Positions 24,686-35,239 are shown, counted from the stretch's first letter. The stretch is 64,000 nucleotides of DNA from Ruegeria sp. SCSIO 43209 (GCF_019904295.1 NZ_CP065359.1:893001-957000), one strand, 5' to 3'. Program-made: numbers and translations. The notes: generated by a model from the letters alone, not told the origin.

Positions 24686-24821
24686 GCCCAACAGCCTTGA
24701 CTGCCAATGATTGTGCGGATCGGTTCGAAAAGAAAATCGGCTGCTGTGGTACGGTTTCCGTTTGACGCGGACCCGCCGCCGCGACACTTTGCAGACCGAA
24801 ACACAGACAAGGAAAAACTTC

Positions 24822-25145
24822 ATGAAAATGCGAGCAGCAGCAGCCTTGACTGCAACACTGTTGATGGCCACTTCGGCGGCAGCCGAGGATCTGGAATTCT
24901 TGATTATCAACGAAACCAGCTATGACCTGGTTGAGTTCAACGTGTCTCCGGCCTCGTCCGGCAGCTGGGAAGGCAACCTGCTTGAGGGTGGTTATTTGGG
25001 CGCGGATTTCGAAGTAGACGTCCTTATTGCGGACGGGCTGACCACCTGTGTCTATGACATCCGTGGTATTTTCAGCGACGGGGAATCAATTGAAGACTAT
25101 GGTCTGAACCTGTGTGATCTGGGCGAATACGCGTTCGTCGAGTAA
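24822..25145 (+). CDS. Small secreted protein, unknown function
   Basis: 107 residues from the ATG at 24822 (AAGGAAA upstream). A signal peptide is clear: MKMRAAAALTATLLMATSAA, cleavage near residue 21 (AAA-ED). The mature domain is acidic, with two cysteines (TTCVYD and NLCDLG) that could pair. The opening LEFLIINETSYDLVEFNVSP resembles small periplasmic or argininosuccinate-lyase-tail-like secreted domains in this order, but I do not assign a family. A strong terminator follows. Confidence 0.75.
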   Translation: MKMRAAAALTATLLMATSAAAEDLEFLIINETSYDLVEFNVSPASSGSWEGNLLEGGYLGADFEVDVLIADGLTTCVYDIRGIFSDGESIEDYGLNLCDLGEYAFVE

Positions 25146-25162
25146 CGCGTCTGCCAGAATTG

Positions 25163-25193
25163 AAAAGGCGAGCCCGAAGGCTCGCCTTTTTTT
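25163..25193 (+). terminator. Intrinsic terminator
   Basis: AAAGGCGAGCC-CGAA-GGCTCGCCTTT with a run of T to 25193. It also lies at the tail of the convergent RND gene (stop at 25192), so it probably works in both directions. Confidence 0.88.
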
Positions 25194-28100
25194 ATTCCGC
25201 CGCTTTCAACGGTGTTGTTGGAGGATGATCAGGGCGGTCGTCCTGAGCGCTCTGATCAGGGGCAGCTTTGTCCTGTTCATCGGTCCAGATCATTTCGGCT
25301 GCTTGCACATCTCTCGCGCTTTGGCCGATTGCCATGTCCTGCGCGATTTGGCTGGATCGACCCGCCGTGGCGCGTGCCAGCGCCTTACCCAGCCATACCG
25401 CGTAGGTTGTGACCCACACTCGCAGCGCCAGGAATGAAGGGGTGACGATCAGCGTCAACACCGTGGCCGTACCCAGTCCAAAGACCACCGCCGTGGCCAG
25501 CTGTTTCCACCACAATGCCGTGGGGCTGTCGATCGAATACCCTCCGCCGATGAAATCCAGCGACAGGCCGAACATCATCGGGGTCAGACCCGCCATTGTT
25601 GTCAGCGTAGTCAGCAGAACCGGGCGGATACGCGCCTCAGCCGTGCGGACGATGGCATCAATGCGAGACATGTAGCCGCTATATTCCTGATAGGTGTCGA
25701 TCAGAACAATGTTGTTGTTCACCACGATACCGGCCAACGCCACGATCCCGGTCCCGGTCATGATGATCGAGAACGGTTGTTGCATTACCATCATGCCCAG
25801 CAACACGCCGGTCGTAGACAGAACCACGGCCAGCAGCACCAGCACCGAGTTGTAGAACGAGTTGAACTGCGCCAGCAGGATCACGAACATCAGACCCAGT
25901 GCTGCCAGGAATGCGCTGGACAGGAACGCCTGGCTTTCAGCCTGATCCTCCTGATCGCCGGTCCATTCCCAAGTGATGGTGCGACCAAAAGGATCGGTTT
26001 CCAGCCACTCGGTCAGCACGGCAATCCGTTCGTTCGGATTGATCAGGGCAAACCGAGCGTCACCGCTTTCGATGGCGGACCGCACTTCACCCACGTTCTC
26101 GGCACCCGTTAGTTGAACGAGTTCGAACTCTGCCCCGTCCGCGCTGGTAATCGTGCTGCCAGTTGGTGTGGCACCTTCACCAATCGCGCGCACGGTTGCC
26201 AAACGCAGCTCTGCACCGTCAGGACCGGTGGTCACGATCTTGCTCAGCCCAGGCTCGACATCCGCTTTAACGTCATAGTAGCGCTGTTGATCCGCGCGAT
26301 TGATCTCGGCGAGCTTGGCCACGGGTTTGCGGGTGACGAAGTTCGACAGGGGGACCAACCCGTCCGGTGTGCGAACTTTCAGCGTATCCAGCGTTGACAG
26401 GACGCGATCCTGATCAGGTAGGCGGACGCGGATTTCTACCTCTTCATCGGTTGAATCCGGTCGCATTTCACCCAGCAAGATGCCACGCGTCACAAGCTGT
26501 ACCATCGCGCCAACGGTTGCGACGTCCGCGCCGAATCGACCCGCCTTGGCCACGTCCACGTCGATCTGCCAGTCGATGCCGGGCAGAGGCAGGGTGTCCT
26601 CGATCTTGATCAAGCCGGGTGTGGTGTCAAAGGCTTCTCGTGCTGTGACGGTCGCGGCCGTCAGATCCTCCCAGCTATCGCCTTTGATGCGCAGATGAAC
26701 GGGCTTGGCGGAAGCGGGACCTTGTTCCAGCGCCTGAATATCAACGATAAAGCCAGGAAGGGTTGCCAGCTCTGCGGTTAGTTCGTCCAGAACAAAATTG
26801 CCGTCATATTCCGCCGCGACCTCTTCCTTTGCAAAGCCAAGTAGACCTGCAATCGGTCCCCAGAACCAACCGGTAATCTGTTCAGAGCTGATTGGGCGAT
26901 CTTCCCAAGGAATGAGCTCGAACTGTACGCGACCAATTGTGTCGGCGGGGGCTTCTGCACCGCCATTGTTCTGATTGAGCCCGCCTTCGCCCGCAAAGGC
27001 AAATACGTTGATCACCGCCGGGTGTTCGCTGATTACGCGCTCGGCCTCAAGAACCATTTCGTCCTTTTCAGCCAGAGACAGGTTGCCGCGCGCCCGGACA
27101 TAGGCCGTGGCCTGTTCCGGTTCGCTTTCCACGAAGAATTCAACGCCGCGAGAGTTTTGCGGGAATATGATGAATGCGACCCAAAACACCGCCGCAAAGA
27201 CGACTGCGATGGACACCACCGGCATGACCGGATTGCCGGCCAGGAACTTGATCACATAACCGAAGGGCGTGTGCTCTTTAGCGGTATGAACATGTTCATC
27301 CGGGGCGCGTTCGATCTTGGCAGCACTCAGCGTGACCGACCCAGCGAAGGCGCCGAACAGAAACAGTAGCACGCCAGAAAGTGAACCGCCGGGCAGCAGA
27401 TAGTTGGGGTTCAAGACCTGCATTGCGCCGAGGAAGATCATATACAGTGAAGGCGGTACCAGAAGCACTCGCAGCCACCAAGGCGTGCGGGCCCGCAGCC
27501 AGTTCGAGCTGCGCTCGAAACTGCGGCTCATACGGCCCGAGACACCGCCCACGACCGGCAGGTAGATCAGTGCCACAATCAGCGAGGCCGACAGAACGAA
27601 GATCAGCGTGATGGGCAGCATCTTCATGAACTCGCCGGGAATACCGGGCCAGAACAACATCGGAAGAAATGCACACAGTGTAGTGGCCGTCGACGAAACA
27701 ATCGGCCAGAACATCCGTTGCGCCGCCTCGACATAGGCGTGCATCGGACCAACGCCTTCTTTAATGCGCTTGTCGGCATATTCCACAACAACGATGGCGC
27801 CATCGACCAGCATGCCCACGGCAAGGATCAGGCCAAACATCACCATATTCGAGATGGTGACCCCGATCATCGCGAGGAAGGCGAAGCACAACAGAAACGA
27901 GGTAGGAATGGCAAAACCCACCAACAACGCGGCGCGTGTTCCCAACGAAGCCAATACCACGATCATCACCAGCGCGACGGCGGTCAGAACCGATCCTTCA
28001 AGCTGGCGCACCATTGAATCGACGATGCGGCTTTGGTCGTTTGAGGTGCCCACATCAACAGCGGCCTGCAGTTCGGCTGGCCACTTGATTTGTTCTTCGG

Positions 28101-29007
28101 CGACGGTGGCTTTGATCAGCGCAACGGTGTCGATCAGATTGAAGCCCTTGCGCTTGACGACCTGCAGCGCGACGGTGGGTTCGCCGTTGAACCGGGCTGT
28201 GCCCGCGCGGTCTTCAAACGTATAGTTGATTTCGGCCAGTTCGCCTAAGGTGACCACGCGGTCTCCGTTGACCTTTACGGGCAGGCCATAGACGTCCTGA
28301 GCAGTCTTAAATGACGACGGGATCTTGACCGAGAACGTGCCCTGTTCGGTCTCGACCTCACCTGCAGCGATCAGTTGGTTGTTGTTTTGCACAACGTTGA
28401 TCAGTTCGGCGGCCGTGACGTTGTAGGCCTCAAGCCGCAGCGGGTCGATCACGACCTCAAGCATTTCATCGCGGTTTCCGGCAATGCCAGCTTCCAGCAC
28501 TGCGTCCAACGCCTCAAGTTCGTCCTGCAGATCTTTGGCAACGCGCGCCATTGTACGCTCTGGTACCGGGCCGGTCAGGTTAACAATGACGATGGGAAAC
28601 TCGGAGAAGTTGACCTCGGTAATCGTGTATTGCTCAGCCCCATCAGGGAAATCAGCTTGCGCGGTGTTCATGGCATCGCGAACATCCGCGATGGTGGCGG
28701 ATTTGTCCCAACCGAACTCGAACTCCAGCAGAATGCCTGCGTAGCCCTCGGCGGCGGTGGCGGTCATTGTGTCCAACCCGTCGAGATCGGCCATCTCGGT
28801 TTCCATCGGCCTGATCAGCAGGCTTTCGCTGTCCTCGGCTGAAATCCCGGGAAACTGCACCGACACAAAGAGCATCGGGATATCGATGTCGGGTTCACCC
28901 TCTTTTGGGAGCCCGACATAAGCATACCCACCGATAACCAGCGAAATCGCGATGAAAGCCAGCACCATTCTGGCACGGCTTGCGGCCCAACTGACGATAC
29001 CCGTCAT
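25192..29007 (-). CDS. RND-family efflux permease, unusually long
   Basis: 1271 residues; typical HAE1 permeases have about 1040. First helix at about 12-31, large periplasmic loops, GMLVDGAIVVVE in helix 4 with proton-relay Asp402, and ALAGIVVNNNIVLIDTYQEY in the second half. The extra length is partly a block at about 505-570 with two additional hydrophobic segments (WLRVLLVPPSLYMIF and GVLLFLFGAFAGSV), plus a charged C-terminal tail. Overlaps the adaptor gene by 4 bases. Substrates unknown; no outer-membrane channel gene adjoins. Confidence 0.9.
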   Translation of the reverse strand: MTGIVSWAASRARMVLAFIAISLVIGGYAYVGLPKEGEPDIDIPMLFVSVQFPGISAEDSESLLIRPMETEMADLDGLDTMTATAAEGYAGILLEFEFGWDKSATIADVRDAMNTAQADFPDGAEQYTITEVNFSEFPIVIVNLTGPVPERTMARVAKDLQDELEALDAVLEAGIAGNRDEMLEVVIDPLRLEAYNVTAAELINVVQNNNQLIAAGEVETEQGTFSVKIPSSFKTAQDVYGLPVKVNGDRVVTLGELAEINYTFEDRAGTARFNGEPTVALQVVKRKGFNLIDTVALIKATVAEEQIKWPAELQAAVDVGTSNDQSRIVDSMVRQLEGSVLTAVALVMIVVLASLGTRAALLVGFAIPTSFLLCFAFLAMIGVTISNMVMFGLILAVGMLVDGAIVVVEYADKRIKEGVGPMHAYVEAAQRMFWPIVSSTATTLCAFLPMLFWPGIPGEFMKMLPITLIFVLSASLIVALIYLPVVGGVSGRMSRSFERSSNWLRARTPWWLRVLLVPPSLYMIFLGAMQVLNPNYLLPGGSLSGVLLFLFGAFAGSVTLSAAKIERAPDEHVHTAKEHTPFGYVIKFLAGNPVMPVVSIAVVFAAVFWVAFIIFPQNSRGVEFFVESEPEQATAYVRARGNLSLAEKDEMVLEAERVISEHPAVINVFAFAGEGGLNQNNGGAEAPADTIGRVQFELIPWEDRPISSEQITGWFWGPIAGLLGFAKEEVAAEYDGNFVLDELTAELATLPGFIVDIQALEQGPASAKPVHLRIKGDSWEDLTAATVTAREAFDTTPGLIKIEDTLPLPGIDWQIDVDVAKAGRFGADVATVGAMVQLVTRGILLGEMRPDSTDEEVEIRVRLPDQDRVLSTLDTLKVRTPDGLVPLSNFVTRKPVAKLAEINRADQQRYYDVKADVEPGLSKIVTTGPDGAELRLATVRAIGEGATPTGSTITSADGAEFELVQLTGAENVGEVRSAIESGDARFALINPNERIAVLTEWLETDPFGRTITWEWTGDQEDQAESQAFLSSAFLAALGLMFVILLAQFNSFYNSVLVLLAVVLSTTGVLLGMMVMQQPFSIIMTGTGIVALAGIVVNNNIVLIDTYQEYSGYMSRIDAIVRTAEARIRPVLLTTLTTMAGLTPMMFGLSLDFIGGGYSIDSPTALWWKQLATAVVFGLGTATVLTLIVTPSFLALRVWVTTYAVWLGKALARATAGRSSQIAQDMAIGQSARDVQAAEMIWTDEQDKAAPDQSAQDDRPDHPPTTPLKAAE

Positions 29008-30227
29008 TGCGATGCTTCCCTGTATGTCGGCGCGACCGTCACACCACGTGTGACGAATTCCTGCCCGATCACGATGATATCAGCAGTTTCCGGCAGGCCA
29101 CCAACCCATACACCATCAGCGGTGTCACGCAGAAGGCGGATCGGAACAAAATCAACGACATTGTCGGCTACCACGGTGCGAACACCAAGCTCACCTTCAT
29201 TGTTCAAGGTCAGTGCGGATTGGGGCAGCAGATGAGCCTTGACCCCTTCGGCCGCGATCTGAATGTTGGCGGTTTGGCCGTCACGGATCAGCAGTTCCGG
29301 GTTTGGCACTGTGATCTCGACCTCGAATGTCCGCGTGGTCTCATCAGCCGAACGGCTGAGGAAGGTCACGCGCCCCTCGACCTGCAGCCCCGTAACCAAC
29401 TGCGCAGTTGCCATCGATCCGACAATGATCCGATTCACTTCTGATTCAGGCACAAAACCCACCAGCTTGATCGGATCGAGCTGGATGACGGTTGCGCAGA
29501 GCGAGCCGGGCTGCATCAGGCTGCCCAATTCCGCAGTATCACTTTCAAGCAGACCCTTGAACGGTGCGCTGATGGTCAGGCGATCAATCTCGCGCTGAGC
29601 GGCTGCTACTGCTGCGGTGGCGGCTTCAATCCCGGCTTGCGTAGCTTCCAAACCGGCCTCGGCGGATTTGATTCCGGCCTCGGCTGTGCTCATTTCAGCT
29701 TCGCTTGAGATACGGCGCGTTTCTGATCCAAACCCGGTTTCAGACAGCTTGCGGGCTGCTTTCAGATTGATTTCGGCTTCAGCCAAACGGGCGTGAGCTT
29801 CTTCCAGGCGCGCTTCGGCCTCGGGAACGCGGCTTTCGGCCTCAAGCTTGGCTGCCATGGCTTCGGCCAGGCTCGCGGGCCGGGTTCCGGGGTCAAGCTC
29901 GCACAGCAGATCTCCTGCTTCGACAAAAGCTCCTTTGCGCTTGGGCTCGGACAGGACTGTCGAAATGGTTTCGGCAAGGACCTCGACCTGGCGGTTTGCC
30001 TTGGTCTGACCCCGTAATTGAACGGCGCTGCCGATCTCGCGCGCAGTTGAGCGCAGCACAACAACGCCGATCGAGTCCGGTGATTGCACCGATTCCGAGG
30101 CCTCGGTCGCGGTCTCGGATGGCTCGTCTCCGCGACCTGCAAACGCAAACAGCGCGTCGCGCTCGAAAACAAGAAAATACAACGCAACAATAACCAAAAT
30201 GGCGTTAACGAATGAAATCAATCGCAT
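29004..30227 (-). CDS. RND efflux periplasmic adaptor subunit
   Basis: 407 residues. One N-terminal membrane anchor (about 4-22), a lipoyl half motif (VEAGDLLCELDP), then a long coiled coil rich in Ala/Glu with repeated SAEAG and EATQAGIEAA heptads (about 125-205), the second lipoyl half (TISAPFKGLLESD), and beta-barrel domains. A standard membrane fusion protein linking the permease to a TolC-like channel. First gene of the pair, with an inverted repeat in its promoter. Confidence 0.9.
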   Translation of the reverse strand: MRLISFVNAILVIVALYFLVFERDALFAFAGRGDEPSETATEASESVQSPDSIGVVVLRSTAREIGSAVQLRGQTKANRQVEVLAETISTVLSEPKRKGAFVEAGDLLCELDPGTRPASLAEAMAAKLEAESRVPEAEARLEEAHARLAEAEINLKAARKLSETGFGSETRRISSEAEMSTAEAGIKSAEAGLEATQAGIEAATAAVAAAQREIDRLTISAPFKGLLESDTAELGSLMQPGSLCATVIQLDPIKLVGFVPESEVNRIIVGSMATAQLVTGLQVEGRVTFLSRSADETTRTFEVEITVPNPELLIRDGQTANIQIAAEGVKAHLLPQSALTLNNEGELGVRTVVADNVVDFVPIRLLRDTADGVWVGGLPETADIIVIGQEFVTRGVTVAPTYREASQ

Positions 30228-30312
30228 GCGGTAGAATCTCCAGATCTGTTCGCGCGGTCGGCTTTAGCCGCTATCCCTTAAAATGGGGCTGTGGCCATGT
30301 CTTTTCCATACT

Positions 30313-30326
30313 GAACTGAATAGTTC
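30313..30326. promoter_or_regulatory. TetR-type operator candidate of the RND operon
   Basis: GAACT-GAAT-AGTTC (30313-30326), extended by partial symmetry to CTGAACT...AGTTCGG. Located 86 bases upstream of the adaptor start. No TetR gene is nearby, so any repressor would be encoded elsewhere. Confidence 0.5.
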
Positions 30327-30453
30327 GGTTTAGTTTTTTACGCAAGGGTCACCCACATGGTGGCAAATGTATGAATTCGGGCACTTGGCTTGGCCTGATC
30401 GCCGGGGTATGACATGGCGCTAGAAAACCGGACACTTAAGCCTGGGGGCAGGG

Positions 30454-31125
30454 ATGAGCGACGCCGACAGTTTTATTGAAGAGGTCACCGAAGAGGTGCG
30501 CCGCGATCGCATGTACCTTCTTTTGCGCCGCTGGGGCTGGGTCGGTGTGCTGGCTGTCGTGGCCATTGTCGGGGGCGCTGCGTTCAACGAATACCGAAAA
30601 GCACGTGATACCAACCAGGCCGAGGCTCTAGGTGATGCGATTCTGTCGGCGCTGGCTGAAAACGGATCGGCCGAACGGGCACAAAGCCTACAGGCGATCG
30701 ATGCTGCATCTGTCGGCGGTGACGCGGTTTTGAACATGTTGCTGTCCGCCTCTCAGGCCGAGGCCGGATCGGCGCAAGATGCGGTGAACAGTCTGAACGC
30801 GATCGCCACGCAGGGGGATTTGCCCGAAATCTATCGCGCGATTGCAAGTTTCAAGGCATTGCTACTGCAAACTGACACGATGCCAGTGGCGGATCGTCGT
30901 CAACAGTTCGAAGCGCTGGCCATACCTGGTGCTCCGTTGCGTCTGCTCGCCGAAGAACAATTGGCCCTGATCGATGTGGCCGAGGGCAATACGCAAGCCG
31001 CTTTGGACCGTTTGCAGGCGTTGCGCCAGGACGCCGAGGCCAGCGTCGATCTGCAACAGCGCGCGGCTCAACTGATCGTCGCGCTTGGGGGCGAACCCGA
31101 GCCCGTGGCGAACCAGCAGGGTTAA
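30454..31125 (+). CDS. YfgM-like membrane-anchored TPR protein
   Basis: 223 residues: short cytosolic N-terminus, one membrane helix (about 27-46), then alpha-helical repeats outside the membrane. Resembles YfgM/TPR_21 proteins, ancillary SecYEG-associated chaperones, which often sit just upstream of bamB and der; exactly this order is seen here. The start at 30454 has a GGGGGCAGG stretch upstream. Confidence 0.82.
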   Translation: MSDADSFIEEVTEEVRRDRMYLLLRRWGWVGVLAVVAIVGGAAFNEYRKARDTNQAEALGDAILSALAENGSAERAQSLQAIDAASVGGDAVLNMLLSASQAEAGSAQDAVNSLNAIATQGDLPEIYRAIASFKALLLQTDTMPVADRRQQFEALAIPGAPLRLLAEEQLALIDVAEGNTQAALDRLQALRQDAEASVDLQQRAAQLIVALGGEPEPVANQQG

Positions 31126-31165
31126 CCGGCAGCGAAACGGAACATCACAGGCGAGTTTGTAGATT

Positions 31166-32488
31166 ATGCTATCACGTTATTTCTCAGGCTTCGGATTGCC
31201 CGTTGCGGCAGCCGCGCTCACCGTTCTCAGCGCCTGTCAGGAACCCGAAGTCATTCTGCCGGGTGAGCGTGAGGACATTCGTGCCTCCATCGACAACGAA
31301 ACCGTTGAAACCCGTGGCGCCAAACCGATCAGTATTCCGGCTCAAAGCCGCAACGCCAACTGGTCGCAAAGCGCGGGTACACCCGCCTTCCGCACTACCA
31401 ACGCAGCGCTGAGTGCCACACCGCAACGTATTTGGTCTGCTAACATTGGGTCCGGCGATAGCCGAAAACAGCGGATCACCGCAGACCCTGTTGTTGCTGG
31501 TGGCCTGATATATACGCTCGATTCCGGGGCAAATGTCTCGGCTGTTACGCCCCAAGGGCAGGTCGCCTGGAGTACAAACCTTATCCCGCCGAATGAAAAG
31601 GACGGGGATGCCACAGGCGGAGGGCTCGCCTATGCCGACGGTGTGCTTTATGTCTCGTCGGGTTTCGGTAGGTTGACCGCGCTCGATGCGAAATCCGGGG
31701 CGCAAAGGTGGCAGAAACGTCTGAATGCAACTGGCAGCGGTGCTCCTTTGGTTAGCGGCGGCATACTCTATCTGGTGGCCGGGGACGAAACCGGTTGGGC
31801 GGTGAATACCAAGGATGGGCGGATCATCTGGCAAATCGAAGGCACGCCGAGCGTCGGCAACGTTCTGGGTGCACCTGCTCCCGTGATTGCCTCGGACCTG
31901 TCAGTCTTTGCCTTTGGATCGGGTGATGTCGCGGCAACATTCCGCCGGGGCGGTATTTTACGCTGGAACGCGTCCGTTGCAGGCGGGCGTCGGGGCCGAG
32001 CGGCAGCTCAGATCGTGGATGTGACCGCCGGGCCCATGGTGTCGGGTAGTTCGGTCATAATCGGCAACCACTCGGGGCGCACGGTTTCCTTCGACGGGAA
32101 TTCGGGTGAGCGGAACTGGACTGCACCGGAGGGGGCCGTTGATACAGTCTGGCCGGCGGGGAACAGTGTTTTTCTGATCAGTGATCGCAGTCAATTGGTA
32201 CGGTTGGATGCCGCCGATGGCTCGACTGTCTGGGCCATCGATCTGCCGGGCTTCGTCAAGAACAAGCCGGGCCGCCGGGGTCCGATCTTTGCCCATTACG
32301 GCCCGATCATGGCCGGTGGACGCCTTGTCGTGGCTTCGAACGACGGCTATCTGCGCTTCTTCAATCCCGTCGACGGAGCGCTGGTGCATCAGGTCGAAGT
32401 GCCGGGTGGCGCGACCACGGCACCGGTTGTGGCGGGTCAGACGCTGTATGTTGTGTCGACCAAGGGCGAACTGCACGCTTTCCGTTGA
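31166..32488 (+). CDS. bamB: Outer-membrane assembly lipoprotein BamB-like
   Basis: 440 residues. Lipobox LSAC with the lipidated cysteine at residue 24, then a PQQ-like eight-bladed beta-propeller with repeats such as VYTLDSG, LTALDAKSGAQRWQK, WAVNTKDGRIIWQ and VRLDAADGSTVWAIDL. BamB is a scaffold of the BAM complex. Position between the YfgM-like gene and der is the conserved arrangement. Confidence 0.9.
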   Translation: MLSRYFSGFGLPVAAAALTVLSACQEPEVILPGEREDIRASIDNETVETRGAKPISIPAQSRNANWSQSAGTPAFRTTNAALSATPQRIWSANIGSGDSRKQRITADPVVAGGLIYTLDSGANVSAVTPQGQVAWSTNLIPPNEKDGDATGGGLAYADGVLYVSSGFGRLTALDAKSGAQRWQKRLNATGSGAPLVSGGILYLVAGDETGWAVNTKDGRIIWQIEGTPSVGNVLGAPAPVIASDLSVFAFGSGDVAATFRRGGILRWNASVAGGRRGRAAAQIVDVTAGPMVSGSSVIIGNHSGRTVSFDGNSGERNWTAPEGAVDTVWPAGNSVFLISDRSQLVRLDAADGSTVWAIDLPGFVKNKPGRRGPIFAHYGPIMAGGRLVVASNDGYLRFFNPVDGALVHQVEVPGGATTAPVVAGQTLYVVSTKGELHAFR

Positions 32489-32537
32489 CGACAAGATGCG
32501 TTAAAGGGCGCATCTTGAGTCTTGAAAGTTGAGTATC

Positions 32538-34001
32538 ATGTCGCTGACCCTCGCCATCGTGGGGCGCCCGAATGTGGGCAAATCCACTCTGTTCAATCGC
32601 CTTGTGGGCAAACGCCTGGCTTTGGTCGACGACCAGCCCGGCGTGACGCGTGACCTGCGCGAAGGTGAAGGGCGGTTGGGCGATCTGCGTTTTACCGTGA
32701 TCGACACGGCGGGTCTTGAGGACGCAACCGATGACAGCTTGCAAGGTCGGATGCGCCGCCTTACCGAGCGTGCAGTGGACATGGCCGATGTCTGCCTGTT
32801 CATGATTGACGCGCGGGTGGGCTTGACGCCCACGGACGAAATGTTCGCCGAGATTCTGCGTAAGCGCTCCAAACACGTGATCCTGGCAGCGAACAAGGCC
32901 GAAGGGAACGCGGCTGATGCGGGCGTGCTTGAAGCATACAACCTTGGCCTTGGCGAGCCGGTGCGTCTGTCGGGCGAACATGGCGAGGGGATGACGGACC
33001 TCTATGCGCAGTTGATGCCACTGGCTGACGCGGCTGAAGAGGCGCGCGTAGAAGAGACACCGCAAACCGATATCGAGCTTGACGAAGACGGGGAAGGCGA
33101 AGCCCCGCTGATCACCGCTGACAAACCCCTGCAAGTCGCTGTAGTTGGCCGTCCGAATGCCGGTAAATCCACCCTGATCAACAAGATCATCGGCGAGGAT
33201 CGATTGCTGACCGGCCCCGAGGCCGGGATCACGCGCGACGCGATCAGCTTGCGGATCGACTGGGCCGACCCTGACGGGGACGGCACCCCGATGCGGATTT
33301 TTGATACCGCCGGGATGCGGAAGAAGGCCAAGGTGCAGGAGAAGCTTGAGAAACTCTCGGTTTCCGACGGGCTGCGCGCAGTCAAGTTTGCCGAGGTCGT
33401 CGTCGTGTTGCTGGATGCGGCTATCCCATTCGAGCAACAGGACCTGCGCATTGCCGATCTGGCCGAACGTGAGGGTCGTGCTGTGGTCGTCGCCGTCAAC
33501 AAATGGGACATCGAAGAAGACAAACAGGAAAAGCTGCGCGATCTGAAAGAATCCTTCGAACGCTTGCTGCCGCAGTTGCGTGGAGCGCCGCTGATCACAG
33601 TCTCAGCTAAAACAGGCCGCGGTTTGGAACGTTTGCGCGCCGCGATATTGCGTGCCCATGACGTGTGGAACCGCCGCGTGCCCACCGCTGCGCTGAACCG
33701 TTGGCTGACCGCCATGCTGGAACAGCACCCGCCGCCAGCCCCGCAGGGGCGCCGGATCAAGCTGCGGTATATGACGCAGGCCAAGACCCGCCCGCCCGGG
33801 TTTGTGGTCATGTGTTCGCATCCGGACAAGATGCCTGACAGCTATTCGCGTTATCTGGTCAACGGCCTGCGCGAGGATTTTGATATGCCGGGCACCCCTA
33901 TCCGCCTGACGTTGCGCGGACAGGGGGATAAGAACCCCTACAAAGGGCGGCGCAAGAAAAACGCAGGCGCACTGGCCAAGCATCTCAAGGGACGGGCGTA
34001 A
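32538..34001 (+). CDS. der: Ribosome-assembly GTPase Der
   Basis: 487 residues. Two tandem GTPase domains, each with a Walker [10 protein letters not shown] near 9 and GRPNAGKST near 205. DTAGLE and DTAGMRKK form G3 motifs, NKAEG and NKWDI the G4 motifs, then a KH-like C-terminal domain ([15 protein letters not shown]). Needed for 50S subunit assembly. I chose the ATG at 32538; a TTG three codons upstream is less likely. Confidence 0.95.
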   Translation: MSLTLAIVGRPNVGKSTLFNRLVGKRLALVDDQPGVTRDLREGEGRLGDLRFTVIDTAGLEDATDDSLQGRMRRLTERAVDMADVCLFMIDARVGLTPTDEMFAEILRKRSKHVILAANKAEGNAADAGVLEAYNLGLGEPVRLSGEHGEGMTDLYAQLMPLADAAEEARVEETPQTDIELDEDGEGEAPLITADKPLQVAVVGRPNAGKSTLINKIIGEDRLLTGPEAGITRDAISLRIDWADPDGDGTPMRIFDTAGMRKKAKVQEKLEKLSVSDGLRAVKFAEVVVVLLDAAIPFEQQDLRIADLAEREGRAVVVAVNKWDIEEDKQEKLRDLKESFERLLPQLRGAPLITVSAKTGRGLERLRAAILRAHDVWNRRVPTAALNRWLTAMLEQHPPPAPQGRRIKLRYMTQAKTRPPGFVVMCSHPDKMPDSYSRYLVNGLREDFDMPGTPIRLTLRGQGDKNPYKGRRKKNAGALAKHLKGRA

Positions 34002-34164
34002 CTGCGCTAATTTCAAGCATTTTCAGAGAGGGGGCGTGACAGCCCCGTTTCTGCGCGTTAGCATTCAAGCACGTGCATTTGTTTTGCACGTGCTGCTTGT
34101 TTGCGGGATCTCCGCACTTAATTTCGAATTTGTGATTGGTCGACCTCCGTGGGGAGCGGGCGTG

Positions 34165-35151
34165 ATGGATCTGAGAGAATATACAAGACAATACGCGGTG
34201 CAGGACAACAAGCTTGCCGCGCTCAGTTATTTCGGAACATTCGCGGTGTATTTCGCATCGCTTACATTGGCGATCACCTATGTCGACCGCTGGTACATCA
34301 TGATCCCGGCGGGGATCGTTTTTGCCTTCTCTGCCGTGCGTCTCTATGTCCTGCAGCATGATTGCGGGCACCATTCGTTGTTCGAGACGCGCGAGCAGAA
34401 CGAATGGGCTGGCCATGGGTTGTCGCCCTTCACATTTGCCCCGTTCGAGGTCATGAAGCAGAACCACAATCTGCATCACGCCGGAATCGGCAACCTCGAG
34501 CATCGCGAGACTGGTGAAATCCACACCATGACGCTGCGCGAATGGAACGAGGCGGATTGGAAAAAGCGTTTGTTTTACCGACTTTATCGGAATCCCTTCA
34601 TTCTGGTGCCGGTTGGCGCGCTATTCACATACTTCATCCGCTATCGCTGGCCAAAAAACACCGTGCGGTTCGGTGTGATGGGCGTGGTGCTGCACAACCT
34701 CTCGATTGTTGTGTTTTTGGGACTGCTGTATTTGATCGCCGGTGCCACCGGCATTCTGGTCTGGCTGGTGTTTTCGCTGCTGGGCGGGATGCTTGGGGTG
34801 TTCCTGGTGTATTTGCAGCACAATTTCGAAGATACCTACTGGGATCGCCGCCCCGAGCTGGATCCAAAGCTGGCTGCGTTGGAGGGGTCCTCGGCGCTGG
34901 ATTTCGGCTGGTGGTTCGATAATGCGGTGGCCTGCATCACATTGCATGACATCCACCATTTCAATGCCCGCATCCCATCTTACCGGCTGCGCGCGTGCCA
35001 CTATAACCTGCCGCCAGAATATACACCGCGACGGATCAAGTTTCCCGAGGCAGTGGCAGCGCTGAATCTGAAACTATGGGATGAAGACGCCAAAAGACTT
35101 GTCCCATTTCCCAGCCGAACTGCAGGCCATCGCCTGGCCGAAAGCGGGTAA
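34165..35151 (+). CDS. Membrane fatty acid desaturase
   Basis: 328 residues from the ATG at 34165, which has GGGGAG 8 bases upstream; the preceding open frame from a GTG at 34036 looks untranslated. Three di-iron histidine boxes: HDCGHH, HNLHH and HDIHH, with membrane helices between and before. Similar to omega-6/acyl-lipid desaturases. Probably introduces a double bond into acyl lipid chains, with electrons from ferredoxin or another donor. No paired reductase gene adjoins. Confidence 0.85.
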   Translation: MDLREYTRQYAVQDNKLAALSYFGTFAVYFASLTLAITYVDRWYIMIPAGIVFAFSAVRLYVLQHDCGHHSLFETREQNEWAGHGLSPFTFAPFEVMKQNHNLHHAGIGNLEHRETGEIHTMTLREWNEADWKKRLFYRLYRNPFILVPVGALFTYFIRYRWPKNTVRFGVMGVVLHNLSIVVFLGLLYLIAGATGILVWLVFSLLGGMLGVFLVYLQHNFEDTYWDRRPELDPKLAALEGSSALDFGWWFDNAVACITLHDIHHFNARIPSYRLRACHYNLPPEYTPRRIKFPEAVAALNLKLWDEDAKRLVPFPSRTAGHRLAESG

Positions 35152-35239
35152 CCTCCTATCTAATTCTTGAATTGGCGCTCTCGCAGGAACGTATGTGCTG
35201 TGCGTTTACAATCTGGGGGAGTTAACGAAAGGAAACGAA

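Noticed and set aside
32361..33437. 358-codon antisense frame across der
   Set aside because: Der is complete in the plus frame; the antisense product has His/Arg-rich composition typical of shadows.
34036..34164. N-terminal extension of the desaturase
   Set aside because: The ATG at 34165 has a ribosome site; the extension is a weak GTG-started stretch.
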